Part shown: one piece after another, positions 27,001 to 34,549 of the stretch
Layout of the letters: every line of letters begins with the position of its first letter
Numbering within the stretch: the stretch's first letter is position 1
DNA from: Helicobacteraceae bacterium
GTDB lineage: Bacteria > Campylobacterota > Campylobacteria > Campylobacterales > Sulfurimonadaceae
Reading direction: 5' to 3'
DNA length: 61,497 nucleotides
Assembly: GCA_027066325.1 (NCBI GenBank)
Contig: JAMONY010000080.1
Coordinates: forward strand, 1 to 61,497
Translations under genes and position numbers: made by a program
Notes under the pieces: generated by a model
What the model saw: only the letters and a program-made list of their open reading frames with translations
The model's database searches: none
What the model was told of the DNA's origin: nothing

Positions 27001-27338
27001 GGGTTAGCGATGGCAATAGCTCTAGTACCACCATGATTAAAATGATGCCAACACCAATCATAAATATCACAAAAAGTGTAGATAAACTCCTAATCTTTAC
27101 TTACAGTTCAGGCAACATCTACTTATGGGCTAGCGATGGAACCCTAAGTGGCACAACTATCATTAAAACTTACCCTATGGATGATACTGGAGGTTCTGCA
27201 ACGATTATGGCACACTTAGATGGTAAGCCGATATTTTTCATAGGCAACAGTCTATGGATTAGCGATGGAAGCGCCACAGGAACCCACAAGATCGTTGATG
27301 ATAACATACTACTCAACATACTCTACGCTCGCTTCTAG
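24060..27338 (+). CDS. Giant surface lipoprotein: Ser-rich stalk, two cadherin-like domains, ELWxSDG propeller repeats
   Basis: The 1092-residue product starts behind GGAG with a lipoprotein signal (lipobox LTACG, Cys about residue 21). Residues about 28-70 are almost all Ser and Thr, a flexible stalk. Two cadherin-like domains follow (about 75-270), each with VYENQ, GVI/VSFKxAPDYESKK and IxILN. From about 275 to the end there are about 17 repeats of roughly 48 residues built on ELWxSDGSxxGTxMVKDI. Such hyalin-like repeats form large beta-propellers or solenoids. The protein is therefore surface-exposed or periplasm-facing, likely adhesive or binding. No catalytic motif was seen. The central repeats are nearly identical at DNA level, which suggests recent expansion. 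Confidence 0.9.
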   Translation: MKEHTIKHILIMFAALFLTACGSSDAGNDSSSTSSTSSMSSSTVSSTSSSSTSSMSSISSTASSMSSSSIQADTTPPLFTSSPVASVYENQINAITVVATDNNSTVTYSIGGGDSELLTINQTTGVITFKHAPDYESKKLYLFTATATDMADNSTDQNIVINILNIVEAIRDTTPPHFTSNLEVSVYENQSSAITLTAVDAESEPIRYSISGGDSSSFDIDSATGVVSFKTAPDYESKKRYIFLAHAKDSKNNSISKLVRIDILNLAETALLTLYGQRTGVEPWFSDGTSSGTYLIKDINQNTLSSSLSEPIYISGVLYFSADDGVHGRELWRSDGSAAGTVMVKDISDGGSSSPRGLTNIGGVLYFSANDNIHGTELWRSDGSAAGTVMVKDISDGTMSSSIGSLTDLNGVLYFSANDGVHGSELWRSDGSAAGTVMVKDIRDSASSSVAFLTALDGVLYFSANDGVHGSELWKSDGSAAGTVMVKDIRDSTSSSIPRDLISIGGVLYFNADDGTHGRELWKSDGSVAGTVMVKDIKSGTAGSLIHVMEFNSTAYFIADDGTGQEIWKSDGSEAGTVAVTDMNFTRLFSLTKVDKLLYFTADNRRDLWVYDINSSTSSMLYRALNTRSISSLTPLGDTLYFSINTDELHKSGGSVATTSKVKTLDNIYNMIGAGEKLYFRSNDDTHGIELWVSDGSESGTVMLKDINTVTKSSMNQKGYVIDTVFIDSKYYFGATDDMHGNELWVSDGSESGTIMVKDITDGPTSSYPRGFAELDETLYFFVDGNRSMGGTTLYRSSGDASNTVQVRRIDSGPLSSLTSKSVIRIDNKLYFAIGSELWVSGGSAATTLQIKDLPLPISSLTDVNGTLFLELGNTRPRDAASRARPSTISEIWRSDGSEVGTLKVSDINGSARTVNSMSSNGLFYTATKDYRGAFTLQSIRADNAMVTQLHSSSGPLSFYPPNLIDWRDRLYFTPDQSALWVSDGNSSSTTMIKMMPTPIINITKSVDKLLIFTYSSGNIYLWASDGTLSGTTIIKTYPMDDTGGSATIMAHLDGKPIFFIGNSLWISDGSATGTHKIVDDNILLNILYARF
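24147..24266 (+). repeat. AGY-rich trinucleotide tract coding the Ser stalk
   Basis: About 120 bases of AGC/AGT codons mixed with ACA, ATG and ACG encode the Ser/Thr stalk of the lipoprotein. The simple sequence can slip during replication, so length may differ between strains. Leucine-rich ORFs on the opposite strand here are shadows of it. Confidence 0.8.
25008..25680 (+). repeat. Tandem 141/144-base coding repeats
   Basis: Five successive copies of a unit containing CTCTGGARGAGTGATGGTAG start at 25050, 25191, 25335, 25476 and 25620. The spacings are 141, 144, 141 and 144 bases, that is, 47 or 48 residues. A core of about 50 bases in each is nearly identical. Repeats further into the gene are diverged. 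The alternation suggests duplication of two-unit blocks. Confidence 0.85.
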
Positions 27339-27389
27339 CCTCTAGGCTAGAATGCACCTTATAGACCAGATTAACTCAGGAGATTTAAA

Positions 27390-28364
27390 ATGAAAAAACA
27401 GACAACGCTTGGCACTAAGTGCTTGATTTTATGTATAAGTGGATTTCTTTTTGCAACAACAACTTTTGCAAAAGATGGTCCTTGTGGTGATGAAAGATTA
27501 GGTCTATATAAGGTCTGTGATACAAAGTGTGGCAAGGAGGATCCAGTTGGTGGATGCACCACAAGAGTTGGTCAAGGACGCGATGAGTACTACTGCTGCT
27601 GCAAAAAAGGGTATGAGCCAAAAGATACAGAGTGCGGTGGCTCTACACAGAGCTCAAGTAGCGCTGCATCTAGTAGCAGCAACAACGAATCTCCAGGGTG
27701 TGAAAAACAGTATAAAAGTGTGTCTAAACACATGAAAAATACTACAACCCTAGATCTTATGAACACTCTGCGCGCTTTTAGAACAGAGGTGTTGGCTAAA
27801 AATAGCCTTGGTAAACAGTATATAGATCTCTACTATGCAAACTTAACTGATACAGCTACACTACTGATCAAAAATCCTAAATTAGCAAAACAGACCGCTA
27901 AAGTTCTTAGTGCCAATAGAAATTTGATAGTAGAGCTCACAGATGGTAAAAAGGTTAAGATAAAGAATCAGCAGATGTTTGAAATCTTGAGGCTACTTAG
28001 AGAGTACGCAACTACTGCTGGTGAGAAAAGCAAAATTGCATCTCTAGCCCATAGACTAACAGGTGACCTTTTAGATAAAACTTGGCTCAATGAGCTTGGT
28101 ATTAGCATATCAGGAGAGTACTATAATACTCTAGCTACCTCTCAAGGTAAAGATGATGATAAAGATGATGACCCTACTACTTGTGATAAGCCAAAAGGTG
28201 GAATGTGTCCAAATGTATCTAAAAAGCCAAATGGTGAGTGCCCTACAGGGTGCAACAAGGTTAATAAAACTGAATGTAGCTGTAAACACTCAGGTCCAGA
28301 GGGTTCTAGTAAAACAGAGAGCTGGGGTGATTGGATCTGTAGAGTAGTGACTATCTGCTGGTAA
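27390..28364 (+). CDS. Secreted Cys-rich protein of unknown function
   Basis: The 324-residue product starts behind CAGGAG. A signal peptide ends at TTTFA (about residue 27). The mature N-terminus (28-75) has about 11 Cys, including a CCC cluster. A Ser/Ala stalk (about 86-98) resembles that of the preceding lipoprotein. A helical charged middle (about 105-240) follows, and the C-terminal tail (about 260-324) is again Cys-rich with an Asp/Lys run. I recognise no family. It lies 51 bases after the lipoprotein gene in the same direction, so the two may be expressed together and act at the surface. The many Cys imply disulfides formed outside the cytoplasm. Confidence 0.75.
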   Translation: MKKQTTLGTKCLILCISGFLFATTTFAKDGPCGDERLGLYKVCDTKCGKEDPVGGCTTRVGQGRDEYYCCCKKGYEPKDTECGGSTQSSSSAASSSSNNESPGCEKQYKSVSKHMKNTTTLDLMNTLRAFRTEVLAKNSLGKQYIDLYYANLTDTATLLIKNPKLAKQTAKVLSANRNLIVELTDGKKVKIKNQQMFEILRLLREYATTAGEKSKIASLAHRLTGDLLDKTWLNELGISISGEYYNTLATSQGKDDDKDDDPTTCDKPKGGMCPNVSKKPNGECPTGCNKVNKTECSCKHSGPEGSSKTESWGDWICRVVTICW

Positions 28365-28369
28365 AAAAC

Positions 28370-28720
28370 CTATATACTCTTAAGCACAAAAGCTGAAAGG
28401 TCAAACTCTACTAGCTCTCTAGCTAGTAGAAGGTAGAGACTACACCCTTTTTTTACAATTGATGAGGCGCTAGCTAACTCTGTTATGCGCTTGGCAACTC
28501 TACTGCTTTGTGGATCATACACCACAACACAATCGGCGCAACAGATAAAAACCCTACCACCACCACACCCATCGCCCGATATGCCACAAGCTAGATCTTT
28601 TGGGCTATCTAGATCTTGTAGATGCACCTTCTCTGCTCCTTGTTCAAAACTATATAGAGCGCTATCTTGTATGAACCAAATTACATCATCATCACCAAAC
28701 GCAAATGCATCTGCTCTCAT
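28370..28720 (-). CDS. Hypothetical protein downstream of tcdA
   Basis: This small protein of 116 residues shows short beta-strand segments ending in hydrophobic-Asp patterns (VIWFIQDSALYSFE, CVVVYDPQSSRV), reminiscent of one or two propeller blades. There is no signal peptide. The ATG overlaps the tcdA stop by 4 bases, so it is translationally coupled. It could be a diverged WD40/PQQ-like fragment or a lineage-specific protein. Function unknown. Confidence 0.6.
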   Translation of the reverse strand: MRADAFAFGDDDVIWFIQDSALYSFEQGAEKVHLQDLDSPKDLACGISGDGCGGGRVFICCADCVVVYDPQSSRVAKRITELASASSIVKKGCSLYLLLARELVEFDLSAFVLKSI

Positions 28721-29355
28721 CTATCTATAAGCCTCTGTATTGCTAGTGAACTCATGACAAGCCCAAAAGTTGCTGTTACCGCCATAAAACTTCCCTTCTC
28801 TTTAACTTTTGCACTCTCGCTACTGTAGATCACGGGGTACTTTTTATTGAAGCGGCGTTTTTTTAGCTCATAGCGTATCTTAGATGCAAACTTATCACCA
28901 TGTGCACTCCAGATAGTTCCAACTTCTACCTTTGTTGGGTCTACTCTTTTGGCTGAGCCTGTTGCACTTATGAGTTTTTTGTAACACTTTTGAGCTAAAG
29001 CCATCTTTGCAACCCTGTCATCAATGGCGTCAAGTACAAGATCATACGGCTCAAAATCAAACTCACTTACCCACTTCTCATCTACCTTTAACTCTAAGAC
29101 TCTAACCTCTTTGTAGTGCTTTTGAAGTGCTAAAACTTTAGACTCACCCTCATGAAGCTCTGAGTGAAGCTGTCGATTTTGATTACTTAGATCAAACTTA
29201 TCATGATCTACTATAGTGATGTCATTAACGCCTGCTCTAACCAGAGAATCAAGACAAAAACTACCTACTCCACCAACACCTAAAAGAAGCACCTTGCCAC
29301 TTCTAATCTTCTCAAAATCATCTTTGAAGAGCATCTTAGTGCGCTCAAATCTCAT
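28717..29355 (-). CDS. tcdA: tRNA threonylcarbamoyladenosine dehydratase (ThiF/E1-like)
   Basis: TcdA converts t6A37 of tRNA to its cyclic form using ATP. I start at ATG 29355, which overlaps the surE stop as ATGA, rather than GTG 29361. The 212-residue product begins MRFERTKMLF and has the nucleotide-binding LLLGVGGVGS (about 24-33), IVDHDKFDLSNQNRQ with the conserved Asp and Arg, and DAIDD. It is shorter than the roughly 268 residues of E. coli TcdA and lacks the C-terminal membrane helix, as is usual in this phylum. Other E1-like ThiF proteins are a weaker alternative. Confidence 0.85.
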   Translation of the reverse strand: MRFERTKMLFKDDFEKIRSGKVLLLGVGGVGSFCLDSLVRAGVNDITIVDHDKFDLSNQNRQLHSELHEGESKVLALQKHYKEVRVLELKVDEKWVSEFDFEPYDLVLDAIDDRVAKMALAQKCYKKLISATGSAKRVDPTKVEVGTIWSAHGDKFASKIRYELKKRRFNKKYPVIYSSESAKVKEKGSFMAVTATFGLVMSSLAIQRLIDR

Positions 29356-30119
29356 AGCCACTCTTTAAGTCTTTGAGTTGAATCATAGGCTGTAAGATCT
29401 AACTTGATTGGTGTTATCGATACCAATCCACTCTCAACCGCCTTAAAATCACAGATAGTATCTTTATGTTGACGCTCTTTATACTCAAGAGGATGAAGAC
29501 CAAGCCAGTAGTACTCTACACCTCGTGGATTTCGATGTAGATGTGCATCATTACCGTAGTATCTATAACCCGCATGTGTCACTTCAAAACTTATCTCTTT
29601 GGTATCTTTTGGTATATTGATATTTAAAAACTCTCTTTGATCAAGAGGAAACTTACCATCAAAAATTTTCATAACTATCTCTTTTATACTCCGTGTCGCT
29701 AAAGTGTAGTCTTCTATAGGATTACTAAAATCTAGTACTTGTGATATAGCTATGGCTGGCACATCATGAAGTACCGCCTCCATAGCAGCAGCAGCTGTTC
29801 CTGAGTAGGTTATATCTTCTCCCATGTTAGAGCCTCTATTGATGCCACTTATAACAAGATCTGGCTTTTGATCTTCAAAGAGTGAGTGTAACGCTAGATA
29901 GATACAGTCGCTAGGTGTTCCATCATCTAACTTATAAAAGTCATCATCAACACTCACAAATGTCAATGGTCTTGTGAGTGTGATAGAGTGTCCACAAGCT
30001 GACTTCTCCGTTGATGGAGCCACAACTGTTACACTAGCTATCTCACGCATAGTCTCTACAAGAGCTAGTAGTCCTGCAGATTCGTAACCATCATCGTTGG
30101 TTATTAAGATTTTTTTCAT
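29352..30119 (-). CDS. surE: 5'/3'-nucleotidase SurE
   Basis: SurE is a metal-dependent survival protein that removes phosphate from nucleoside monophosphates. The 255-residue product has the canonical N-terminal motif ILITNDDGYESAG with the metal-binding Asp pair. It also has APSTEKSACGHSITL, DGTPSDC and the ISGINRGSNMGEDITYSGT loop that carries the metal-binding Asn. It is the first gene of the surE-tcdA-hypothetical run, all overlapping by about 4 bases. Confidence 0.97.
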   Translation of the reverse strand: MKKILITNDDGYESAGLLALVETMREIASVTVVAPSTEKSACGHSITLTRPLTFVSVDDDFYKLDDGTPSDCIYLALHSLFEDQKPDLVISGINRGSNMGEDITYSGTAAAAMEAVLHDVPAIAISQVLDFSNPIEDYTLATRSIKEIVMKIFDGKFPLDQREFLNINIPKDTKEISFEVTHAGYRYYGNDAHLHRNPRGVEYYWLGLHPLEYKERQHKDTICDFKAVESGLVSITPIKLDLTAYDSTQRLKEWL

Positions 30120-30194
30120 ATATTATGCTTCCTTTTAGCGATAAAATTAATTTATTATGTTATGATTATACCAAATTTTAAAATGAGAAAAACC

Positions 30195-30584
30195 ATGAAA
30201 AAAGCAGCTCTTCCTAAAAAATCTTCTAAACCACAAAAAAAAGCCAAATCATTTGGACAACAAGAGGTAGATTTTTCAAAGTTTCTACCTCTACCTGAAG
30301 GTCATGAGAAGATATTTATAGCTCTATATCTCATAACGATACCATATATTTTTGGACTAGCATTCCTCTTTTTGTTTGTTGCAAAAGGGAGTCTTGATAG
30401 CTTTATGTCGATGGACATTGCTATGTTTTTAGCAGTCTGGGCTATAGGCTATGAGATTGTTGCTGCCATTGCTCTGCTTGTGATATTTTACAAAATGTTT
30501 ACATTTACACAGAGTGCTCAACAGCCAAGTGCGCCAAAACAGCGTAAAAGTACTACACTTTACGAGATTCACAAACTCGAATAA
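30195..30584 (+). CDS. Small integral membrane protein, two TM helices
   Basis: Unrecognised protein. A Lys-rich cytoplasmic N-terminus (MKKAALPKKSSKPQKKAK) precedes a first membrane helix (IALYLITIPYIFGLAFLFLFV). A second follows (IAMFLAVWAIGYEIVAAIALLVIF). The start is uncertain: ATGs at 30162 and 30183 are in frame and none has a clear ribosome site; I prefer 30195 for the basic leader. Its 3' end overlaps the convergent sensor kinase gene by 32 bases. Confidence 0.7.
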   Translation: MKKAALPKKSSKPQKKAKSFGQQEVDFSKFLPLPEGHEKIFIALYLITIPYIFGLAFLFLFVAKGSLDSFMSMDIAMFLAVWAIGYEIVAAIALLVIFYKMFTFTQSAQQPSAPKQRKSTTLYEIHKLE

Positions 30585-31854
30585 ACTCAAAAATACTTTT
30601 CTGATTAAGATGTCTATACCCAAGTTTTACGCTATGTAGAGTAAGTATGGCATTTACCAAGTAGAGCCCTAAACCAAAACTATCTTTTGATGATGACTCT
30701 TTAGAGAATGGCTGTATGTAGTACTCAAGTGCCCTATTGAGCTCTCTGCCGCGATTTGAAAAGAGTACAGAGCCATCTGGGCTACTTGTAATCACAATCT
30801 TACCATCGGTAGAGTATTTGACACCATTATCTATCATGTTTTTAAATGCTGTTGCCATAAGTTTAAAGTCACACACTATCCACTGAGTATCATCTATGTT
30901 GGACTCTATGTTGTTAGAGTCCAACATAGACTGATCTATCGCTTCATCTACGATGTCTGCCAATCTATATCTCTTCTTATCTATATGACCAGCTCCAGAT
31001 GAGACCTCTTCTATAAGTGCAAACTCATTAATTAGACTCTCAAGTCGAATAAAAACTCTCTTTAGTCTCTGTTTTTGTTTAATCTCTTGCAGCATCTCTG
31101 TTGTGATTCTACCTTTGGCTATAGGTGTCTTTAGCTCATGCATAACATTGCGCAAAAACATGGTTCTTGACTCTATGAGTGCATTGATGCTTTTTCTAGC
31201 CCTCTCAAGCTCATTGGCAAGTGTTGCAATCTCATCAGATCCTTTGATAGCAAATGATAGATCTCTATCACCAGCAGCGTAACGGCGTAACTTTTTAGTT
31301 ACAGCACGAAGAGGCTGAAGCTTATAGAGTATGAGAGCTACAGAGATGAGTATCACCAATATGATAGTAAGATAGGCACTTAACAGGTGGATTGGGAAAT
31401 AGGGCTTTAAGGAGTCATCACACAGTAGAACCCTATTGCTTCTAGACTCTAAAAAGAAGTATATTTTCCCTTTTGATTCTAGCATAGTTGCCCTCATGCC
31501 TCTTATATCTCTTGTTGCTACAACCTGCTTCTGTATAAAAAGCATGGAGTCAATCACCTTGTTAAAACCGACTCTTTTAAGTACTTTTGCACCATCAAAT
31601 GCCTCATTGATAGCAACAACACCATTTATAGGATAGAGATCATAAACTGCTAGATTTGCCTCTAGCGTAACCTCTGGTGTTCTCTTCATCATATGTTCAT
31701 GATATATCTGAGTTATAACGCTATATTTGGTAAAGATATTGTTGATATGTTGCTCTTTATTGAGCTTGTAAAAGTTATAGAAGGTGTAGGTGACCAACAT
31801 AAGGGTGATAGCAAAGGAGAGTAGTACCGTAAGAAGCACAGCATTGCTTCTCAT
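30553..31854 (-). CDS. ArsS-type sensor histidine kinase
   Basis: The 433-residue membrane kinase has TM1 near 7-27, a periplasmic sensor loop (about 28-155), TM2 near 158-180, HAMP (about 182-235) and HisKA with FLRNVMHELKTPIAKGRI. The phospho-His is in HELKTP, the form typical of ArsS (HP0165) of Helicobacter, the acid-response kinase. The ATPase part is short, with NMIDNGVKYS and FGLGLYLV. It overlaps the response regulator gene by 4 bases. The signal could be pH, but that is known only for the Helicobacter relative. Confidence 0.9.
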   Translation of the reverse strand: MRSNAVLLTVLLSFAITLMLVTYTFYNFYKLNKEQHINNIFTKYSVITQIYHEHMMKRTPEVTLEANLAVYDLYPINGVVAINEAFDGAKVLKRVGFNKVIDSMLFIQKQVVATRDIRGMRATMLESKGKIYFFLESRSNRVLLCDDSLKPYFPIHLLSAYLTIILVILISVALILYKLQPLRAVTKKLRRYAAGDRDLSFAIKGSDEIATLANELERARKSINALIESRTMFLRNVMHELKTPIAKGRITTEMLQEIKQKQRLKRVFIRLESLINEFALIEEVSSGAGHIDKKRYRLADIVDEAIDQSMLDSNNIESNIDDTQWIVCDFKLMATAFKNMIDNGVKYSTDGKIVITSSPDGSVLFSNRGRELNRALEYYIQPFSKESSSKDSFGLGLYLVNAILTLHSVKLGYRHLNQKSIFEFIRVCESRKV

Positions 31855-32519
31855 TTTATTAGCTTATATCCTATGCCACGAACTGACTCTATGAGAGACT
31901 TATCTTCTAGCTTATTTCTAATACGCCCTACCATAACATCTATGCTCTTATTGGAGGAGTCCTCGTTAATAGCGTTTACATTATGGATAATATCTGCACG
32001 CGACACAACCATACCCTCTTTTTTGATCATAAATGCTAAGATGCCATACTCCGCATTGGTAAAGTCAAGTACTCTACCCTTATAAGAGATCTGCATAGCA
32101 GCCTCATCTAGCTTAAAATCACTAGCCTCTTGCTCTAGCTTCTCTTTACTTTTAGCAGCATATCGCCTAAGTACCGATGTTATACGCGCCTCAAGCTCTC
32201 GTGGATCATACGGCTTTGGCATGTAATCGTCTGCGCCAAGATCAAAAGCACTCACCTTATCGTTCACATCAGATCTAGCAGAGGAGATGATAATTGGTAT
32301 ATCTTGTCTCTCGCGTATCGCCTCACACACCTCAAGCCCATCCATGCCAGGAAGTGTAAGATCCAATATTACTAAATGGTACTCTTTCAGTTTTAAGATA
32401 CTAAGTGCCTTAAATGGGTCATCTTCAGTCTCTATCTCATAATCAAACTGCTCAAGATACTCAGTAAGTATCTCCGCCAACTCCAGATCATCTTCTATCA
32501 TCAATATTTTTTTCTTCAT
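31851..32519 (-). CDS. OmpR-family response regulator (ArsR-like)
   Basis: The 222-residue protein pairs with the downstream kinase. The receiver shows MIEDDLEL, VILDLTLPGMDG and MPKPYDPRE. A winged-helix output domain at about 130-222 ends in SVRGIGYKLIK, as in OmpR-family regulators. It resembles ArsR (HP0166) of Helicobacter. It follows the dppC-like permease by 48 bases, and that spacer (32520-32567) should hold its promoter. Confidence 0.92.
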   Translation of the reverse strand: MKKKILMIEDDLELAEILTEYLEQFDYEIETEDDPFKALSILKLKEYHLVILDLTLPGMDGLEVCEAIRERQDIPIIISSARSDVNDKVSAFDLGADDYMPKPYDPRELEARITSVLRRYAAKSKEKLEQEASDFKLDEAAMQISYKGRVLDFTNAEYGILAFMIKKEGMVVSRADIIHNVNAINEDSSNKSIDVMVGRIRNKLEDKSLIESVRGIGYKLIK

Positions 32520-32567
32520 ACAAGAAGTGTATCAAAACAAGTTTAATCTTAAGTAACTAAAGACTAC

Positions 32568-33380
32568 TTATTGAGTATTAAGATCTCTTTGGTTGCTCAA
32601 TGTCTGTAGATATGAGGCTATATTCATCAAAGATAGCGTAACGGCAAATATCATAAGTCCAGGGAAAAAACTGACCCACCAAGCTATATCCATAACCTCT
32701 CTTCCGCTACTTAGTATGGTACCCCAGCTCATCTGTGGGGCAACTATGCCAAGTCCCAAAAAGCTAAGAGCTGACTCTGCTAGTATCGCACCACCAACGC
32801 CAAATGTAAAGCTTACAAAAAAGATAGGTGCTAGTAGTGGAGCAAAGTATTTTAATACAATCTTACCTCTTTGCACTTTAGCAATCTGCAATATCTTAAT
32901 ATATGGCTTAGCTGCAATAGCAAAGCTCTCAGATCTGATAAGTCTAGCTGTGCTCATCCAGCCTGTAATCGATATCACTACAATAAGCACAAGAGCGGAT
33001 GCATTTATGAAACTAATCATGGCAAGTAGTAGAAAAAAGGTAGGAAATGTTAAAAACAGATCCACTAAAATAACAAAACCTCTATCTACAACTCCACGCA
33101 TATATCCAGCTATAGCTCCAAGCATAAACCCTATAAAAGTGGCAACAAGAGCACTTGCAAAGCCTATGAGAAGAGATATCTTACCACCCTCTATAATGCG
33201 TAAAAATAGATCACGCCCAAGTCTATCTGTACCAAAATAGAACTGTAGTGATGGTGGGCTAAGAATCTCATCTGCTCTCATCTTGTATGCACTATCTGTA
33301 AAAAACAGATCACCAAAACTCACAAAGAGTATGATTGATATAAGTAAAATAGTGGAACTTAGTGGAAAATCTTTACTCAT
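32568..33380 (-). CDS. Oligopeptide-type ABC transporter permease (DppC/OppC-like)
   Basis: The 270-residue inner-membrane protein has about six helices. The N-terminal part shows FYFGTDRLGRDLFLRIIEGGKISLLIG in segments, the hallmark of DppC/OppC. The BPD_transp_1 EAA loop (about 145-175) is followed by ILAESALSFLGLG. It would pair with a DppB-type permease, but the dppB-like gene here lies 4.4 kb away at 37822-38784 as a separate transcription unit. Neither ATPase nor binding-protein genes are in the window. The ung TAG abuts this gene's ATG. Confidence 0.9.
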   Translation of the reverse strand: MSKDFPLSSTILLISIILFVSFGDLFFTDSAYKMRADEILSPPSLQFYFGTDRLGRDLFLRIIEGGKISLLIGFASALVATFIGFMLGAIAGYMRGVVDRGFVILVDLFLTFPTFFLLLAMISFINASALVLIVVISITGWMSTARLIRSESFAIAAKPYIKILQIAKVQRGKIVLKYFAPLLAPIFFVSFTFGVGGAILAESALSFLGLGIVAPQMSWGTILSSGREVMDIAWWVSFFPGLMIFAVTLSLMNIASYLQTLSNQRDLNTQ

Positions 33381-34043
33381 CTAACACCACTCTATCTCAC
33401 CTCTACTATGCTTTTTTAAGTATCTATTACATCTGCTAAAAACTTTAGAGCCAAAAAAACCTCTATATGCAGATAGTGGCGATGGGTGTGAACTTTGTAG
33501 TATGCAGTGTTTTGAGCTATCGATATATGAAGCTTTTTTTTGAGCCTCTTTCCCCCACAATATAAAGACAATATGGCTTCTATTTTGACTTAAAAACTTG
33601 ATGCTCTCATCTGTAAGAGCCTCCCAAGAGAGGTCTTTATGAGACATAGGCTCAGACTCTCTAACACTTAAGATCATGTTAAGAAGAAGCACGCCACTCT
33701 CTGCCCAAGGTATCAGATCTTTATCGACTGATCTAGTGCAGCCCAAGTCGCTTTTAAGCTCTTTATAGATGTTTTTAAGTGATGGCGGCATAGGTGTTGA
33801 TGCTCCAGTGCAAAATGCTAAACCGTTAGCTTGATGAGGCTGATGGTACGGATCTTGACCAACAATAACAACTCTAACCGACTCTGGAGGAGTAAGCTCA
33901 TAAGCTCTAAATATGAGCTCTTGTGGCGGATAGACTACATGCTCTTGATACTCACGCTCCACAGACTCAAAAAGTTTTGTAAAATATGTACTATCTAGCC
34001 TGCTTATGAGAGCTTCTCTCCATAAAGGCGGTAGTTTTAGCAT
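33381..34043 (-). CDS. ung: Uracil-DNA glycosylase
   Basis: Ung excises uracil from DNA. I start at ATG 34043 behind GGTGAA, which gives 220 residues beginning MLKLPPLWREAL, the usual Ung length. The ORF from 34115 would overlap the divergent gene. Motifs are VVIVGQDPYHQPHQANGLAF (about 57-76, water-activating Asp), LLLNMILSV, FILWGKEAQ and the leucine loop HPSPLSAYRGFFG with catalytic His. Confidence 0.97.
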   Translation of the reverse strand: MLKLPPLWREALISRLDSTYFTKLFESVEREYQEHVVYPPQELIFRAYELTPPESVRVVIVGQDPYHQPHQANGLAFCTGASTPMPPSLKNIYKELKSDLGCTRSVDKDLIPWAESGVLLLNMILSVRESEPMSHKDLSWEALTDESIKFLSQNRSHIVFILWGKEAQKKASYIDSSKHCILQSSHPSPLSAYRGFFGSKVFSRCNRYLKKHSRGEIEWC

Positions 34044-34108
34044 CTGTTCACCACTTTTATATTTATCATACAGTATAATAACACGATAAAGATTATAAAG
34101 GGCTATCA

Positions 34109-34549
34109 ATGCCAAAGAGATTTAAGCTAAAACACTACATTAGCAATGCGTTTAGGGAGCTGTTTTTGTACCACCACAGCTCACTAGAGTTTCGTGCCAA
34201 ACTTTTTGCCACAATCATTGTAGCTGATGGTGAAGTAGAGGAGCGTGAATTTGACCTTGTCAAAGAGGCTGGAATGAAGATCTACAATGATGAAGATCGT
34301 AGTGACACACTTGTGCTTACAACACGCGAATATGTCAATAAAGTGCTAGACAATAACGGTCTTGATATAGATAAGCTCATAGATGATATCATCAAAGATC
34401 TAAAAGAGATGCCACGATATGCTAAAAAGATCGACATAGAGCTACTTTCACCACTACTTGAGTGTCACAGTAGCTATGAGGCAGGTGTGTATCAGGAGAG
34501 AATTATAGAGTTGTTTATAAAACTAAAAGAGGAGTATGGTAGTGTCTAG
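34109..34549 (+). CDS. TerB-like domain protein
   Basis: The 146-residue cytoplasmic protein has the TerB/DjlA-like signature RAKLFATIIVADGEVEERE (about 29-47), where a helix-loop with acidic residues can bind metal. No tellurite operon is nearby. It overlaps the multicopper oxidase gene by 14 bases, so the two are co-translated; a link to metal or envelope stress is an inference from that. The start has an AAGGG site 11 bases upstream. Confidence 0.75.
   Translation: MPKRFKLKHYISNAFRELFLYHHSSLEFRAKLFATIIVADGEVEEREFDLVKEAGMKIYNDEDRSDTLVLTTREYVNKVLDNNGLDIDKLIDDIIKDLKEMPRYAKKIDIELLSPLLECHSSYEAGVYQERIIELFIKLKEEYGSV

Noticed and set aside
27334-27351. Hairpin TCTAGCC/GGCTAGA after the giant lipoprotein gene as terminator
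   Set aside because: The stem is short, includes the stop codon and lacks a T-run on the plus strand. The next gene may therefore be co-transcribed.
32593-33240. A 215-residue plus-strand ORF
   Set aside because: It is fully antisense to the DppC-like permease, whose membrane helices and family motifs are clear.
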